From SCTM01 sp965279655 (GTDB lineage: Bacteria; Pseudomonadota; Alphaproteobacteria; Rhodospirillales; Rhodospirillaceae), in the NCBI GenBank assembly GCA_965279655.1, contig OZ257255.1:2728001-2792000 (forward strand): a stretch of DNA of 64,000 nucleotides, written 5' to 3'. Of the stretch, positions 28,801 to 36,333 are shown in pieces. Within the stretch, counting starts at the first letter, position 1, and each line of letters opens with the position of its first letter. The notes under the pieces were generated by a model. It worked only from the letters and a program-made list of their open reading frames with translations, was not told where the DNA came from and did no database searches. A program made the position numbers and the translations under genes.

Positions 28801-29223
28801 CGGCGCGGGCGTCGCCGCGGCTTGGCGCGCGGGCGCGGCGGCCGGCTGCGGCGCGGCTTGCGCGGCCGCCGGCGCGGTCGTCGGACTGAGATCGATCACC
28901 ACCGCATTGCCCACCGGGAAGGTGCGCATGTTGATGTTCGGCTTCAGCATGTAGGTGAGCGTACGGCCATCGGGGCTGAGGCGGCCGGGGCCGGTGACGT
29001 AGTCAGCCAGCGCCGGATCGGCTGCGGCGGAGCCGCCGGCGATGGCGCGCTCGAACTGCACGACCAGTTGGCCGTTCAGGACTTCCGCCGAATAGCGCAC
29101 CGCGGAGTCCCAATCGAACACGAGGCGGGCATAGCCATCGCGCTGCGCGGCGCGCAGACCTTCTGCGTGCGCGGGGGCACTGAGCGCGGAAACAAGTCCG
29201 ACAATGAGGAGCATGTTCCTCAT
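25888..29223 (-). CDS. Giant periplasmic AMIN-like/TPR protein of the stator module
   Basis: 1111 residues with a signal peptide (MLLIVGLVSALSAPAHA). Residues 20-105 and about 165-265 are two related beta-rich repeats (YARLVFDWDSAVRYSAEV and YFRLAFDWPGKTKYSVERR, each ending NAVVIDL or NTVVVDL), recalling AMIN domains that bind peptidoglycan. A third such unit follows at about 340-430 (YTWVVFDRYKQID). They are separated by Ala/Pro and Lys/Ala linkers. The C-terminal roughly 550 residues are TPR-like helical repeats. The start overlaps the MotB-like gene by 4 bp. With motE in the cluster, I infer a MotC-like stator or motor scaffold; no sequence identity to MotC is claimed. Confidence 0.65.
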   Translation of the reverse strand: MRNMLLIVGLVSALSAPAHAEGLRAAQRDGYARLVFDWDSAVRYSAEVLNGQLVVQFERAIAGGSAAADPALADYVTGPGRLSPDGRTLTYMLKPNINMRTFPVGNAVVIDLSPTTAPAAAQAAPQPAAAPARQAAATPAPRPASPAPAATTPAASTATPAATNRAESLGPALPALSSTVGVRTGTHPDYFRLAFDWPGKTKYSVERRGDRIVITFDRAAPVDPDALNRGLPAANRPATVGVENGRTVVTVPMQGDAQIRDFTSGNTVVVDLLPQATPKTPTPPPDTKTANAAAKPADKAAEAKAAADKAAADKKVADARAAPAQRGKAPPKAEEPPPPPGVVTVTIPWEEPAAAAVFRRAEYTWVVFDRYKQIDTAALQKAGAPHISFIEQMPVRNNTILRMVTPPDINPAVRRDGLSWVLDFRAMPPRPTRAIEIRPQLRNNEASLYLAVSEAGRTVPIEDPEVGDMLLVVPVIPISSGVFPERSFTDLDLLVTAQGVVVVPKSDSVRAQASRNGVEVEVDGGLVMSKEIAEKGESMVVQADTNRVFNISDWQIGRADDYVRNKQALEAALTDERPEVKQEARFRLARFEFANGFYPEVLGILEVMRGTDPNSENTAQYRALKGATEMMMRRWQEAAEDLNHLSLANDEEDRFWLAAARAKMGKPEAQAATMIQTGSSIRDYPLKVRNTLALIALEAATASGDEFGARGFLDILRKELADLSQQPMIDYLDGKLNQKFGEQQVALSQFRKAEAGANLMYAVLAQRDRMELEHQLGTLQTPELIEGLEKLRYRWRGDDVELGFLLRLAELYADQKDYGTALRTLKLATEYFRDDPRVETAAVKMSEMFEELYLNGASEKLSPVTAIGLFDEFRSLVPPGEKGDEMVRKLADRLVSVDLLESAAILLERQVQFRVTGAEKARIGARLALVYLLDRQPQKALDTLRDSQVGEAGRELNAMRRRLEARALTDMGKVDEAILLLGADTSIESRQLRAEIYWRAQDWANAAKSIAELVPEAEQVTKENARSVLDWATALTLAGDDRTITRVRQRYTAPMQATPYRDAFALITTPKERGMLDVKAVRSQIEQAEHFKSFMVEYKDMLGQKPLSAIN

Positions 29224-29909
29224 GGTGCGTCACCCGCTTCGATCGGGGTGTCGGGCATCACGAGGATGCGGCTCGGCGGCGCAACGGACTCACCGCGCGC
29301 ATCATCGGCGCCGCGGGCAAGGACGGCGAAGTCACGCGGATATCCCGAGGCGACCAGCGCATCGCGGATCGCGGCGGCATGCGCGCGCGCGGCAGACCAC
29401 GCAGCTGTGTCGCCCTTGGCGGGCGTCTGCACGAGCACGGCAATTCGGTTCGGGAGATTGCTCAGCACGCCCCCGATTTCGAACACCCGCCGCTGTGTCA
29501 TCGCGTCCAGCACTTGGATCGCGTCTCCCGGTTGGCTTCCGCCGACGGCCGGCGGCAACTCTAGAATAAGGTATTGCGCGGTGAGTCGGAACCCGACGCC
29601 GTCCAGGGACGGGCTGCGGGAGAAGGCGGACTTTAGCACGGTTTCCAGGTAGGCGAGGTCATCCCCCGGCGCCCGCTCCCACGCAGGCAGCCGTTGCGGG
29701 CCGATGGTCGCCTCTTCAACCCCTCCGAGTGCATGGAAAGCAGCGGCATAGCCATTGGCGATCGCGGCATAGCGGCCCTTGTCCGGGGTACTCATGGAGA
29801 ACATCAGCACGAAGAAGGCGAGCAGCAGCATCACCAGATCGACGAAGGTGATGAGCCACAGGCGCTTAGTCGGCGTGGCGGTCATTTGCGCGGGCGCGAG
29901 CGAGGTCAT
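29220..29909 (-). CDS. MotB-like stator protein with intact membrane Asp
   Basis: 229 residues: a short cytoplasmic N-terminus, one transmembrane helix containing the ion-binding aspartate (LITFVDLVMLLLAFFVLMFS), and a periplasmic OmpA/MotB-like domain with AAWSAARAHAAAIRDALVASGYP. MotB uses this Asp to couple proton flow to torque. The peptidoglycan-binding domain is short and divergent. Overlaps its upstream neighbour (29906) and downstream neighbour (29223) by 4 bp each. No motA lies in the window, so the MotA partner must be encoded elsewhere. Confidence 0.8.
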   Translation of the reverse strand: MTSLAPAQMTATPTKRLWLITFVDLVMLLLAFFVLMFSMSTPDKGRYAAIANGYAAAFHALGGVEEATIGPQRLPAWERAPGDDLAYLETVLKSAFSRSPSLDGVGFRLTAQYLILELPPAVGGSQPGDAIQVLDAMTQRRVFEIGGVLSNLPNRIAVLVQTPAKGDTAAWSAARAHAAAIRDALVASGYPRDFAVLARGADDARGESVAPPSRILVMPDTPIEAGDAP

Positions 29910-30565
29910 GGGCGCCCGCCCGCCGCCAACGTGGCGACCGTATCGGCATCGTTGTCGAGCAGCAGAAATGCGAAGCGGATATCCGCACCGTCGGCGGAGT
30001 TCGGACCGACCATCAGCGCCGTCGCCGGCACGTCGCGCGCGATCAACTCTTCCGCCATGCGGATCGCATCGTCGCCGGCGCCGCCGTCGATGATCATTTC
30101 GTAGCGCAAACCGGCGGGCGCGGAGCGCAGCAGTTTCGCGATGGCCTCCGGCGCATCGCCGCCGGCGGCGCGCAACGTCTCGCCGGAGACGGAGAGATCG
30201 ACGCGATCTTTGTTCGAGATGTTCACGTGGCCGCTCGGCGGCAGCAGGCTTGCGACGGCATCGGAGACGCCGGCTTGGAAGGCTTGACGTGCGGTGAGGC
30301 TGACTTTCGTGCCTTCGTCCGCATCGGACTTCGGTTCGGCGAACACGAGTTGCAGACTCTTCGTGACCGATGCGGCGCGCGGCGCATCGACCGACGCGGT
30401 GGTGCCGAGCACGACGAAGAATGCGAGCAGCATGAAGTTGAGCGACAGCAGCGTGACGAACACGCGATCGCCTTCCTCACCGACGCGCGGGAGCAAACCC
30501 GGCTTGCGCGGTTTGGTCGTGCGCGAGAGCGCACGCAGATCAGCATCGGGCGTCGCCGCCGTCAT
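29906..30565 (-). CDS. Degenerate MotB-like protein lacking the membrane Asp
   Basis: 219 residues with the same architecture as the next gene: basic cytoplasmic N-terminus, one transmembrane helix (VFVTLLSLNFMLLAFFVVLG) and a periplasmic region ending in a degraded OmpA-like fold (YEMIIDGGAGDDAIRMAEEL). Aligned on the shared LLAFFV, the ion-binding Asp of MotB is replaced by Ser. It cannot conduct protons as MotB does, so it may pair with the intact copy, be a structural stator component, or anchor the large periplasmic protein. It is the first gene of the overlapping three-gene module. Confidence 0.7.
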   Translation of the reverse strand: MTAATPDADLRALSRTTKPRKPGLLPRVGEEGDRVFVTLLSLNFMLLAFFVVLGTTASVDAPRAASVTKSLQLVFAEPKSDADEGTKVSLTARQAFQAGVSDAVASLLPPSGHVNISNKDRVDLSVSGETLRAAGGDAPEAIAKLLRSAPAGLRYEMIIDGGAGDDAIRMAEELIARDVPATALMVGPNSADGADIRFAFLLLDNDADTVATLAAGGRP

Positions 30566-30670
30566 GCGGACACCTGGTTGCGGTCAGCGGAGAGATCGCA
30601 TTTGGCCACGGTTCCATCCCGGCGGTTCGCACCGCCGACACGTGTTTTCCGCAGCCTAGTGGGAGAGGAG

Positions 30671-30685
30671 CTAACGAGGGGTTAA
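30671..30685 (-). promoter_or_regulatory. CtrA-like box upstream of the MotB-like module
   Basis: On the minus strand TTAA-CCCCTCG-TTAG, one mismatch from TTAA-N7-TTAA, 106 bp before the degenerate motB-like start and within the 145-bp gap after motE. It suggests the module has its own promoter. Confidence 0.4.
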
Positions 30686-30710
30686 GGCCCTGATAGCGTT
30701 AGCGAAGCGA

Positions 30711-31472
30711 TCAGCCGCCGCCGGCAGAAATCTGCTTCTTGGTCGACAACTCCTCGGTGAGGAGGCGGGCCTTCTCGCGGCTCATGATGGCCATGATCGG
30801 GGCCACCTTGGCGGTCGGCATGGTCTGCACGACCGACACGAGGATGGGCATGTCCAGGGTGTCGAAAATCCCAGCCGCGTCGCGGGGCTTCATGGCCCCA
30901 TAGATCTTCACCAGTTGGTCGATCTCGGTCTGCTTCTGCTTGTCGTACTTCGTGAGGAGGCCCTGGATCGTCTTCTCCAGCTCCTGGAGCTGGGCAATCT
31001 TGCCGTCGATGCGGGACTCGCCGGCCTTCATGAGGCCTTCGCGGGCCGCGACATCCTGCTCGCGCTTTTCGATCTGCCCGCGCCGTTCAGACAGGCGCTG
31101 CAAGGTATCGATCTCGGATTTGGTCAGAGCCGAGGCGTTGAAGGTCGTGCCGGCTGCCGGCTCGCCCTCCGCCTTAGGTTCTTCTGCACCCTCGGCCTTT
31201 TCCTCGGGCTGCGCCCCTGCGGCCGGTGCGGCCGCGGGCTTGGGCGGCGTGGCCTGCGTGGTCTGCGCCTGCGCCACCGGCGGGATCAACTGCAACGACG
31301 CACGGCGTGCGTTGGCGATGGTCTCGACGACGACTTCGATGCGCAGTCCGAGCATGAACACGGCAGCGACGATCACCACCGGCAGCAGGCGCAGCGCCGG
31401 CATGCCCCGGCCCGATTTTTCAGGCTCGGGGGCAGCGCGACGGCGCAAACCGGGAAGATCGGAAGGAGTCAT
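30711..31472 (-). CDS. motE: MotE-like flagellar motor protein (MgtE-N-like domain)
   Basis: 253 residues from ATG 31472. A membrane or signal helix (LRLLPVVIVAAVFMLGLRIEVVV) is followed by an acidic Ala/Pro/Glu linker, a coiled coil (RRGQIEKREQDVAAREGLMKAG onward) and a C-terminal helical MgtE-N-like domain (QLVKIYGAMKPRDAAGIF and APIMAIMSREKARLLTEEL). This layout matches MotE, which in Sinorhizobium is a periplasmic chaperone for the motor protein MotC. It lies 12 bp after the DUF6468 gene in the fliL-fliM operon. A TTG at 31478 is a less likely start. Confidence 0.8.
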   Translation of the reverse strand: MTPSDLPGLRRRAAPEPEKSGRGMPALRLLPVVIVAAVFMLGLRIEVVVETIANARRASLQLIPPVAQAQTTQATPPKPAAAPAAGAQPEEKAEGAEEPKAEGEPAAGTTFNASALTKSEIDTLQRLSERRGQIEKREQDVAAREGLMKAGESRIDGKIAQLQELEKTIQGLLTKYDKQKQTEIDQLVKIYGAMKPRDAAGIFDTLDMPILVSVVQTMPTAKVAPIMAIMSREKARLLTEELSTKKQISAGGG

Positions 31473-31484
31473 GACCAACTTGAT

Positions 31485-32168
31485 TTACCGCGCCGCCTGC
31501 AAGGCCTTCAAGAGTTCCCGTTCGGCCTCGGAACGCTCTTCCGCGATCGCGGTATCATCGTGATTGATCGACCGTTCGGCGACGGCGCCGCCACGGCGGC
31601 CACGGGCAGACGCGCCCACGGCGGCGCCGGGGACCTTCGCCTCGGCACGGGCGGCCCCCAGGGCGGAGCGCAATTCGGCGGCGGTTTCGGCAAGGGCGGA
31701 CGGCGCGGCGGCAGCCGCCAAGGTGCGCGGCGGCGGCTCGGCGGCCAAGCCGCGGATCGGCGCGGGGGTCGCGGCACCGTAAGTAGAAGCAGAGGCGTAA
31801 GTAGAAGCAGAGGCAGCGGGCGCGGCGGGCGCGGCGCTGGCATCGACACGCGCGGACTTCACGCTGGCTTCGAGACGGTTAGCGAGTTCCTCGGCGCGCT
31901 GGACCATGAAGGCCAGGTCGTCGCGCAGAGTCTGGGCCTTATCGACGCGGTCTTTCAGCGTCTGATTGGCTTCGGTGGTCGCCTTCTTGAGTTTCGGAAT
32001 GCCGGCTTCGGCGCGCATGGTGGCGTCGTTGAAGCTGGCCACGATCCGGCCGAGTTCGTCACGGGACCGGCGCAGGGCGACCAGACGGCGATTCAGGATA
32101 ATCGCGTAAACGATCGTCGGGACCAGAAGCAGGATCACGACCAGGTCGAGAATAGTCTGTGTCGTCAT
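31485..32168 (-). CDS. DUF6468 domain protein in the fliL-fliM operon
   Basis: 227 residues: an N-terminal transmembrane helix (ILDLVVILLLVPTIVYAIIL), the conserved DUF6468 region (RSRDELGRIVASFNDATMRAEAGI, then a predicted coiled coil LKKATTEANQTLKDRVDKAQ), and a long Ala/Pro/Ser linker with the repeat STYASASTYGAA. Family members occur between fliM and motE in alphaproteobacterial flagellar clusters; the function is unknown but a motor-associated membrane role is likely. Its end is only 12 bp from motE. Confidence 0.8.
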   Translation of the reverse strand: MTTQTILDLVVILLLVPTIVYAIILNRRLVALRRSRDELGRIVASFNDATMRAEAGIPKLKKATTEANQTLKDRVDKAQTLRDDLAFMVQRAEELANRLEASVKSARVDASAAPAAPAASASTYASASTYGAATPAPIRGLAAEPPPRTLAAAAAPSALAETAAELRSALGAARAEAKVPGAAVGASARGRRGGAVAERSINHDDTAIAEERSEAERELLKALQAAR

Positions 32169-32260
32169 CTGGCCCTCCCGCCCGCCTTCGGCGCCATCTT
32201 AGCCGAAGTCCGGTTCACGTCATCCAACGCCAGTTGTGCCGCAGCGCACATAAAAATCAG

Positions 32261-33421
32261 TTAACTCTTGCTCGAAGACGCATCCGGCCGGCGACGGTGG
32301 TCGACGCGGATGGCGATGTGGTTGCCCTTGCGGCCCATTTTCCCGGTCAGCATCGGCTGATCGCCGCACCGCAGGACGATCGGGCTTTCGGGGCCGGCAT
32401 TGAGCAGCAGCTTGGAACCGACCTTGAAGGACAGGGCGCGGCTCAGGGACATGATCTGCGTGTCGAGCACCGCTTCCAGGTCGACTTCGGTGATCCACAT
32501 CTCCTCCGCCAAGTGGGTTTCCCAGATCGAGTCACGGCCGAACTTTTCGCCCATGAACATCTGCAGGAGGAGTTCGCGGACCGGTTCGAGGGTCGCGAAG
32601 GGGATCAGGATCTCCAAGCGCCCGCCGCGGTCTTCCATATCGATGCGCAGGCGCGCGACGATGGCGGCGTTGGACGGCTGTGAAATGGTGGCGAAACGCG
32701 GGTTGGTCTCGAGGCGGTCGAAGCGGAACGTGACCGGCGACAATGGATCGAACGCGGCCGAGAGGTCCGCCAGCACCACGTGGATCATGCGTTCCACGAG
32801 GGTGCGCTCGATGGTGGTGTACGGACGCCCTTCGACGCGCATCGCCGCGGTGCCGCGGCGACCGCCGAGAAGCACGTCGACGATCGAGTAGATCATCGAG
32901 GAGTCGACCGTCATCAGGCCGAAGTTGTCCCACTCTTCCGCCTTGAACACGGTGAGCATGGCGGGCAGCGGGATCGAGTTCAGGTAGTCGCCGAACCGCT
33001 GGGACAGAATGTCGTCGAGCGAGACTTCGACGTTGTCGGACGTGAAGTTACGCAAAGAAGTCGTCATCATGCGGACCAATCGGTCGAAGACGACTTCGAG
33101 CATCGGCAGGCGTTCGTAGGACACCAGCGCCGAGTTGAGGATCGCTTGAATGCCGGCCCGGTCGGAGCCGGTGTCGCCGGCTTCGTCGAAGCCGAGCAGA
33201 CTGTCAATTTCATCCTGGTTCAGGACGCGGGTGGATTCGCGGCCACCGCCGCCGCCCATACCGCCACCGCCATCGTCATCGCCGCCGCCGAGCATCGCTT
33301 CCCACTCGGCCGCCATCGCGTCCGCATCGGGATCGGCAGCCGCCGGCGGCGCCGAATCGGTGCCGGCATCCGCGAGTGCCGCGGCGAGATCGTCGTCTTT
33401 GGTGTCGCTCGGAGGTGCCAT
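32261..33421 (-). CDS. fliM: Flagellar motor switch protein FliM
   Basis: 386-residue C-ring protein that binds CheY-P and FliG. The Asp/Gly-rich N-terminal region includes the CheY-binding-type motif LNQDEIDSLLGFD, here displaced to about residue 67 by an Ala/Asp/Gly-rich extension. The CheC-like middle domain (LPMLEVVFDRLVRMMTTSLRNF) and the C-terminal SpoA domain (VLDTQIMSLSRALSFKVGSKL) are complete. It follows fliL by 15 bp. Confidence 0.96.
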   Translation of the reverse strand: MAPPSDTKDDDLAAALADAGTDSAPPAAADPDADAMAAEWEAMLGGGDDDGGGGMGGGGGRESTRVLNQDEIDSLLGFDEAGDTGSDRAGIQAILNSALVSYERLPMLEVVFDRLVRMMTTSLRNFTSDNVEVSLDDILSQRFGDYLNSIPLPAMLTVFKAEEWDNFGLMTVDSSMIYSIVDVLLGGRRGTAAMRVEGRPYTTIERTLVERMIHVVLADLSAAFDPLSPVTFRFDRLETNPRFATISQPSNAAIVARLRIDMEDRGGRLEILIPFATLEPVRELLLQMFMGEKFGRDSIWETHLAEEMWITEVDLEAVLDTQIMSLSRALSFKVGSKLLLNAGPESPIVLRCGDQPMLTGKMGRKGNHIAIRVDHRRRPDASSSKS

Positions 33422-33436
33422 GAACCTATACCGCCC

Positions 33437-34024
33437 TTATTGGACGATCATTTCCTTGAAGAGCACGTCTTTGATCTGGACGGGACGAACGGCCGCGTTG
33501 ACGCGGGTCAGCAGTTCCTCGCGCAGGCGATACATGCCCGCCGCGCCCTGGAGATCCTCCAGGCGAAGCTCGCGCAGGTAGACCTGGAAATTGTCGACGA
33601 TGCGCGGCTGGACGTTCTCGACCTTCGCCACATCCTGTTCGTTCGAGAGTTCGATGCTCACGCGGATCTTGAGGAAGTTCCGCTTCCGGCCGGCGGTGTT
33701 GATGTTCACCAGCATTTCCGGCAGGTCGTAGAACACGGCCGTCGCCGCCGGCTCGCCTTCGGTCGGCGCCTTTGCTGCCTCGACCTTCTTGTCCTTGCCG
33801 TCTTCGGCGTGCTCCGCGCCTTCTTCGGCGGCCGCTTCCGTCTTCTTGCCGGTGATCATCGCCACCAGCGGATCGGCCAGGCCGGTGAAGTACGCCGCGG
33901 CACCGCCGCCGACCACCAGCAGGAGCGGCAACACGACCAGCAGAAGAAGCTTCTTCTTGCCGCCGCCGCCGCCACCTTCGAATTCAGGTTCGGCATCGCC
34001 TTCGAAATCTTCTTCGTCCGCCAT
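33437..34024 (-). CDS. fliL: Flagellar basal body-associated protein FliL
   Basis: 195-residue inner-membrane protein that surrounds and supports the stator. An acidic/Gly-rich N-terminus is followed by one transmembrane helix (KKLLLLVVLPLLLVVGGGAAAYF), a Lys/Glu/Ala-rich linker and the periplasmic SPFH-like FliL domain (FYDLPEMLVNINTAGRKRNF to the C-terminus KDVLFKEMIVQ). First gene of the fliL-fliM-DUF6468-motE operon. Confidence 0.95.
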   Translation of the reverse strand: MADEEDFEGDAEPEFEGGGGGGKKKLLLLVVLPLLLVVGGGAAAYFTGLADPLVAMITGKKTEAAAEEGAEHAEDGKDKKVEAAKAPTEGEPAATAVFYDLPEMLVNINTAGRKRNFLKIRVSIELSNEQDVAKVENVQPRIVDNFQVYLRELRLEDLQGAAGMYRLREELLTRVNAAVRPVQIKDVLFKEMIVQ

Positions 34025-34397
34025 GGCGCTCTACCTTTAAAGCCGCGGGCCGCACTCGACCCCGCGGGCGTTCGCCGCAATTGCAGCGTAAGCCCTTTTA
34101 AGGCCTTCGTCCGATGAGGCTACCGGTGACCTGTTAACAATACCTTGCGTCATATCCGGCCACCGGCGGCGGCCAGCCGAAGAGCGACTCGTCCAAGGCC
34201 CAATTTCCGGGCCGTTCCGCCGCGCACAGCATCGCGCCAAATACGCGCGAGAGATTTTGGCCCCAAATCCCATTATTTCGGCCCGGCGCGCGCTCAAAAG
34301 AACAAACGAGGAACATATCGCTCCTTAGGCCACCCGTCAAAGGTCGCCGCGTGTGCACCGGTTCGCCCCACCCTGCCCGCTGTCGGCGATTCTTGTT
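34025..34397. other. Intergenic leader upstream of fliL
   Basis: 373 bp between fliL and the palindromic element. It should contain the fliL promoter (minus strand). I see no sigma-54 motif with correct spacing and no full CtrA box; a weak TTAA-N7-TTGC lies at 34134-34148. Short open frames here (for example a minus-strand frame ending near 34134 with DESLFGWPPPVAGYDARY) lack a ribosome-binding site and are not called. Confidence 0.5.
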
Positions 34398-34506
34398 GTC
34401 ATCCTTGCGGCCGCCAGGCCGCGAGGATCCAGGGGCTTATGGATTTAGCTTCGCAAAACAGAAATCAGTAACCCCTGGGTCCTCGGCCCTGCGGGCCAAG
34501 GACGAC
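34398..34506. repeat. 109-bp nested palindromic element (REP/BIME-like)
   Basis: Two hairpins face each other. The first is ATCCTTGCGGCC-GCCA-GGCCGCGAGGAT (34401-34428). The second is GTCCTCGGCCC-TGC-GGGCCAAGGAC (34479-34503). The halves are also inverted copies of each other: GTCATCCTTG against CAAGGACGAC, and GAGGATCCAGGGG against CCCCTGGGTCCTC (12 of 13). The central roughly 35 bp (TTATGGATTTAGCTTCGCAA onward) is AT-richer. This is the design of a paired REP element or small MITE. No second copy was found in the window. Confidence 0.7.
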
Positions 34507-34540
34507 GGCTTTGGTGGGTGAGGGTTTGCCTGCCCGCCTA

Positions 34541-34553
34541 GGAAAGAGTTGCC
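34541..34553 (+). promoter_or_regulatory. Degenerate ftr-like element upstream of flgF
   Basis: GGAAAGAGTTGCC, two mismatches from the GGCAAGAATTGCC found at 21071 and 40923. It starts 101 bp before the sigma-54 promoter, close to the 106 bp seen at flgI. Confidence 0.45.
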
Positions 34554-34641
34554 CGGCAGAACAGCGCCGAAAGGGCCGCCTGCGCGTGCCCGTACCGGGC
34601 CGAATGTCACTAAGCTTCTGAATACACGTGCGATTTCTGTT

Positions 34642-34657
34642 TGGCACGGCGGGTGCA
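34642..34657 (+). promoter_or_regulatory. Sigma-54 promoter of the flgF operon
   Basis: TGGCACG-GCGG-GTGCA, one mismatch from TGGCACG-N4-TTGCA, with the invariant GG and GC exactly 10 bases apart. It lies 43 bp before the flgF start, giving a short leader. Confidence 0.8.
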
Positions 34658-34700
34658 TATGACTGGCCAAACTAGCTGCGCATAAGCGCGGGATGAGGCC

Positions 34701-35465
34701 ATGGATAACACAACGTATATCGCGCTTTCGCGCCAGCAGGCGCTATGGAACCAACTCGAGGTTGTCGCCAACAACCTCGCGAACGTGAACACGACCGGAT
34801 TCAAAGGGTCGGACACGTTGTTCACCCAATACTTGACGAAGTCGCGCAGCGACGAGCGCACCTTCCAAGACAAGGTCGCGTTCACCCACGACTTCGGCCT
34901 GGTGCGCAACCTGGCCCAGGGCACGTTCAACTACACCGGCAACACCTTCGATCTCTCCCTGCAGGGCGAAGGGTACTTCGTCATTCAGAAGCCCGCGGTC
35001 GGCCAAGCAGCGCCGGAAGAGTTCTACACCCGCGCCGGCACCTTCACGGTCGACGGTGACGCGCATCTCGTCACGCAATCCGGCATGAAAGTGATCGGCA
35101 CCGACGGCCAGCCCATTACCATCGCCCCCACCAACGGCGAAATCACGGTCCAGGGCGACGGCGCCATCAAGTCCAGGGAAGGCCGCACCCTCGGCACGCT
35201 GCGCGTCGTGCGCTTCGACCGGGAGCGCGAGCTCAAGGCCGTCGACGGCACCGCGTTCCGCGCCGACAGCCAAACCCCCATCGACATGCCCCAGCCCAAA
35301 GTGGCCCAGGGCGTGCTGGAAGACTCCAACGTCAACTCCATCGCCGAGATGACGCGCATGATCAACATCAACCGCTCCTACGCGGATATCGCAAAGATGG
35401 TCGACGAAGAACATCAGCGGAAGCGTCAAGCCGCCGACACGTTTACCCGTCAAGTCAACGCTTAA
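34701..35465 (+). CDS. flgF: Flagellar basal-body rod protein FlgF
   Basis: 254-residue proximal-rod protein. It has the N-terminal D0 motif (LEVVANNLANVNTTGFKGSD), the FlgF/G-type core (FDLSLQGEGYFVIQ, YTRAGTFTVDGDAHLV) and the C-terminal NVNSIAEMTRMININRSYADI. It starts the flgF-flgG-flgA-flgH operon behind a sigma-54 promoter. Length normal. Confidence 0.96.
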   Translation: MDNTTYIALSRQQALWNQLEVVANNLANVNTTGFKGSDTLFTQYLTKSRSDERTFQDKVAFTHDFGLVRNLAQGTFNYTGNTFDLSLQGEGYFVIQKPAVGQAAPEEFYTRAGTFTVDGDAHLVTQSGMKVIGTDGQPITIAPTNGEITVQGDGAIKSREGRTLGTLRVVRFDRERELKAVDGTAFRADSQTPIDMPQPKVAQGVLEDSNVNSIAEMTRMININRSYADIAKMVDEEHQRKRQAADTFTRQVNA

Positions 35466-35494
35466 GACCGACAGAGAAGAAGAGGACCAACGTC

Positions 35495-36289
35495 ATGGCC
35501 ATTCGCGCTCTCACCATCGCCGCCACCGGTATGCAAGCTCAGCAGACCAACGTCGAAGTGATCTCGAACAACATCGCGAACATGAACACGACGGCGTACA
35601 CGCGCCGCCGGACAGAGTTCAACGACTTGTTGTACCAGGATCTGCGCCGCGTCGGCTCGACCTCGTCGGACACCGGCACGATCGTTCCCGCGGGCGTGCA
35701 GCTCGGCCTGGGCGTGAAGACCGCCGCCGTGTACCGCATCAACGAGCAAGGCAGCTTGCAGTCGACCGACAACTCCCTCGACGTCGCGTTGCAGGGCAAG
35801 GGTTACTTCCAGGTCCTGCTGCCCTCGGGCGAGACCGCCTACACCCGTGACGGTTCGTTCCAGCTCTCGCCGACCGGCCAGGTCGTCACGCACGACGGCT
35901 TCACCGTCGGCGGTATCGGCGCGATCCCGGTGGATGCGACCAGCATCACCATCAACCCGCAGGGCCAGGTGTTCTACAAGCAGGACGGCGTGGTGACGCC
36001 GACCGCCGCCGGCCAGGTGCAGCTCGCGACGTTCCCGAACGAAGCCGGCCTCGACGCGATCGGCAACAACTTGCTGCTGCAGACGCCGGCCTCCGGCCAG
36101 CCGTCGATCTCCACGCCGGGCAAGCCGGGCTACGGCTCGCTGCTGCAAGGCTTCCTGGAAAGCTCGAACGTGAACGTGGTCTCCGAGATCACCAACCTGA
36201 TCAGCGCACAGCGCGCCTATGAAATGAACTCGAAGGTCGTGAGCGCGGCCGACGAGATGTCGTCCACCCTGTCCCGCCTCGGCGGCTAA
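35495..36289 (+). CDS. flgG: Flagellar distal-rod protein FlgG
   Basis: 264-residue distal-rod subunit. N-terminal QQTNVEVISNNIANMNTTAY, central LDVALQGKGYFQVLLPSGETAYTRDGSF (seen in two parts) and C-terminal ESSNVNVVSEITNLISAQRAYEMNSK motifs are complete. A good ribosome-binding site (AGAAGAGGA) lies upstream. It follows flgF by 29 bp. Confidence 0.97.
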   Translation: MAIRALTIAATGMQAQQTNVEVISNNIANMNTTAYTRRRTEFNDLLYQDLRRVGSTSSDTGTIVPAGVQLGLGVKTAAVYRINEQGSLQSTDNSLDVALQGKGYFQVLLPSGETAYTRDGSFQLSPTGQVVTHDGFTVGGIGAIPVDATSITINPQGQVFYKQDGVVTPTAAGQVQLATFPNEAGLDAIGNNLLLQTPASGQPSISTPGKPGYGSLLQGFLESSNVNVVSEITNLISAQRAYEMNSKVVSAADEMSSTLSRLGG

Positions 36290-36333
36290 CGGTAGCGGCT
36301 AACGCAGCAACGTTGATTTCGGTGGTGATCGTC

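Noticed and set aside
34134..34358. Short minus-strand frame ending DESLFGWPPPVAGYDARYC
   Set aside because: Looks protein-like near its end but has no ribosome-binding site and no recognised family; left uncalled.
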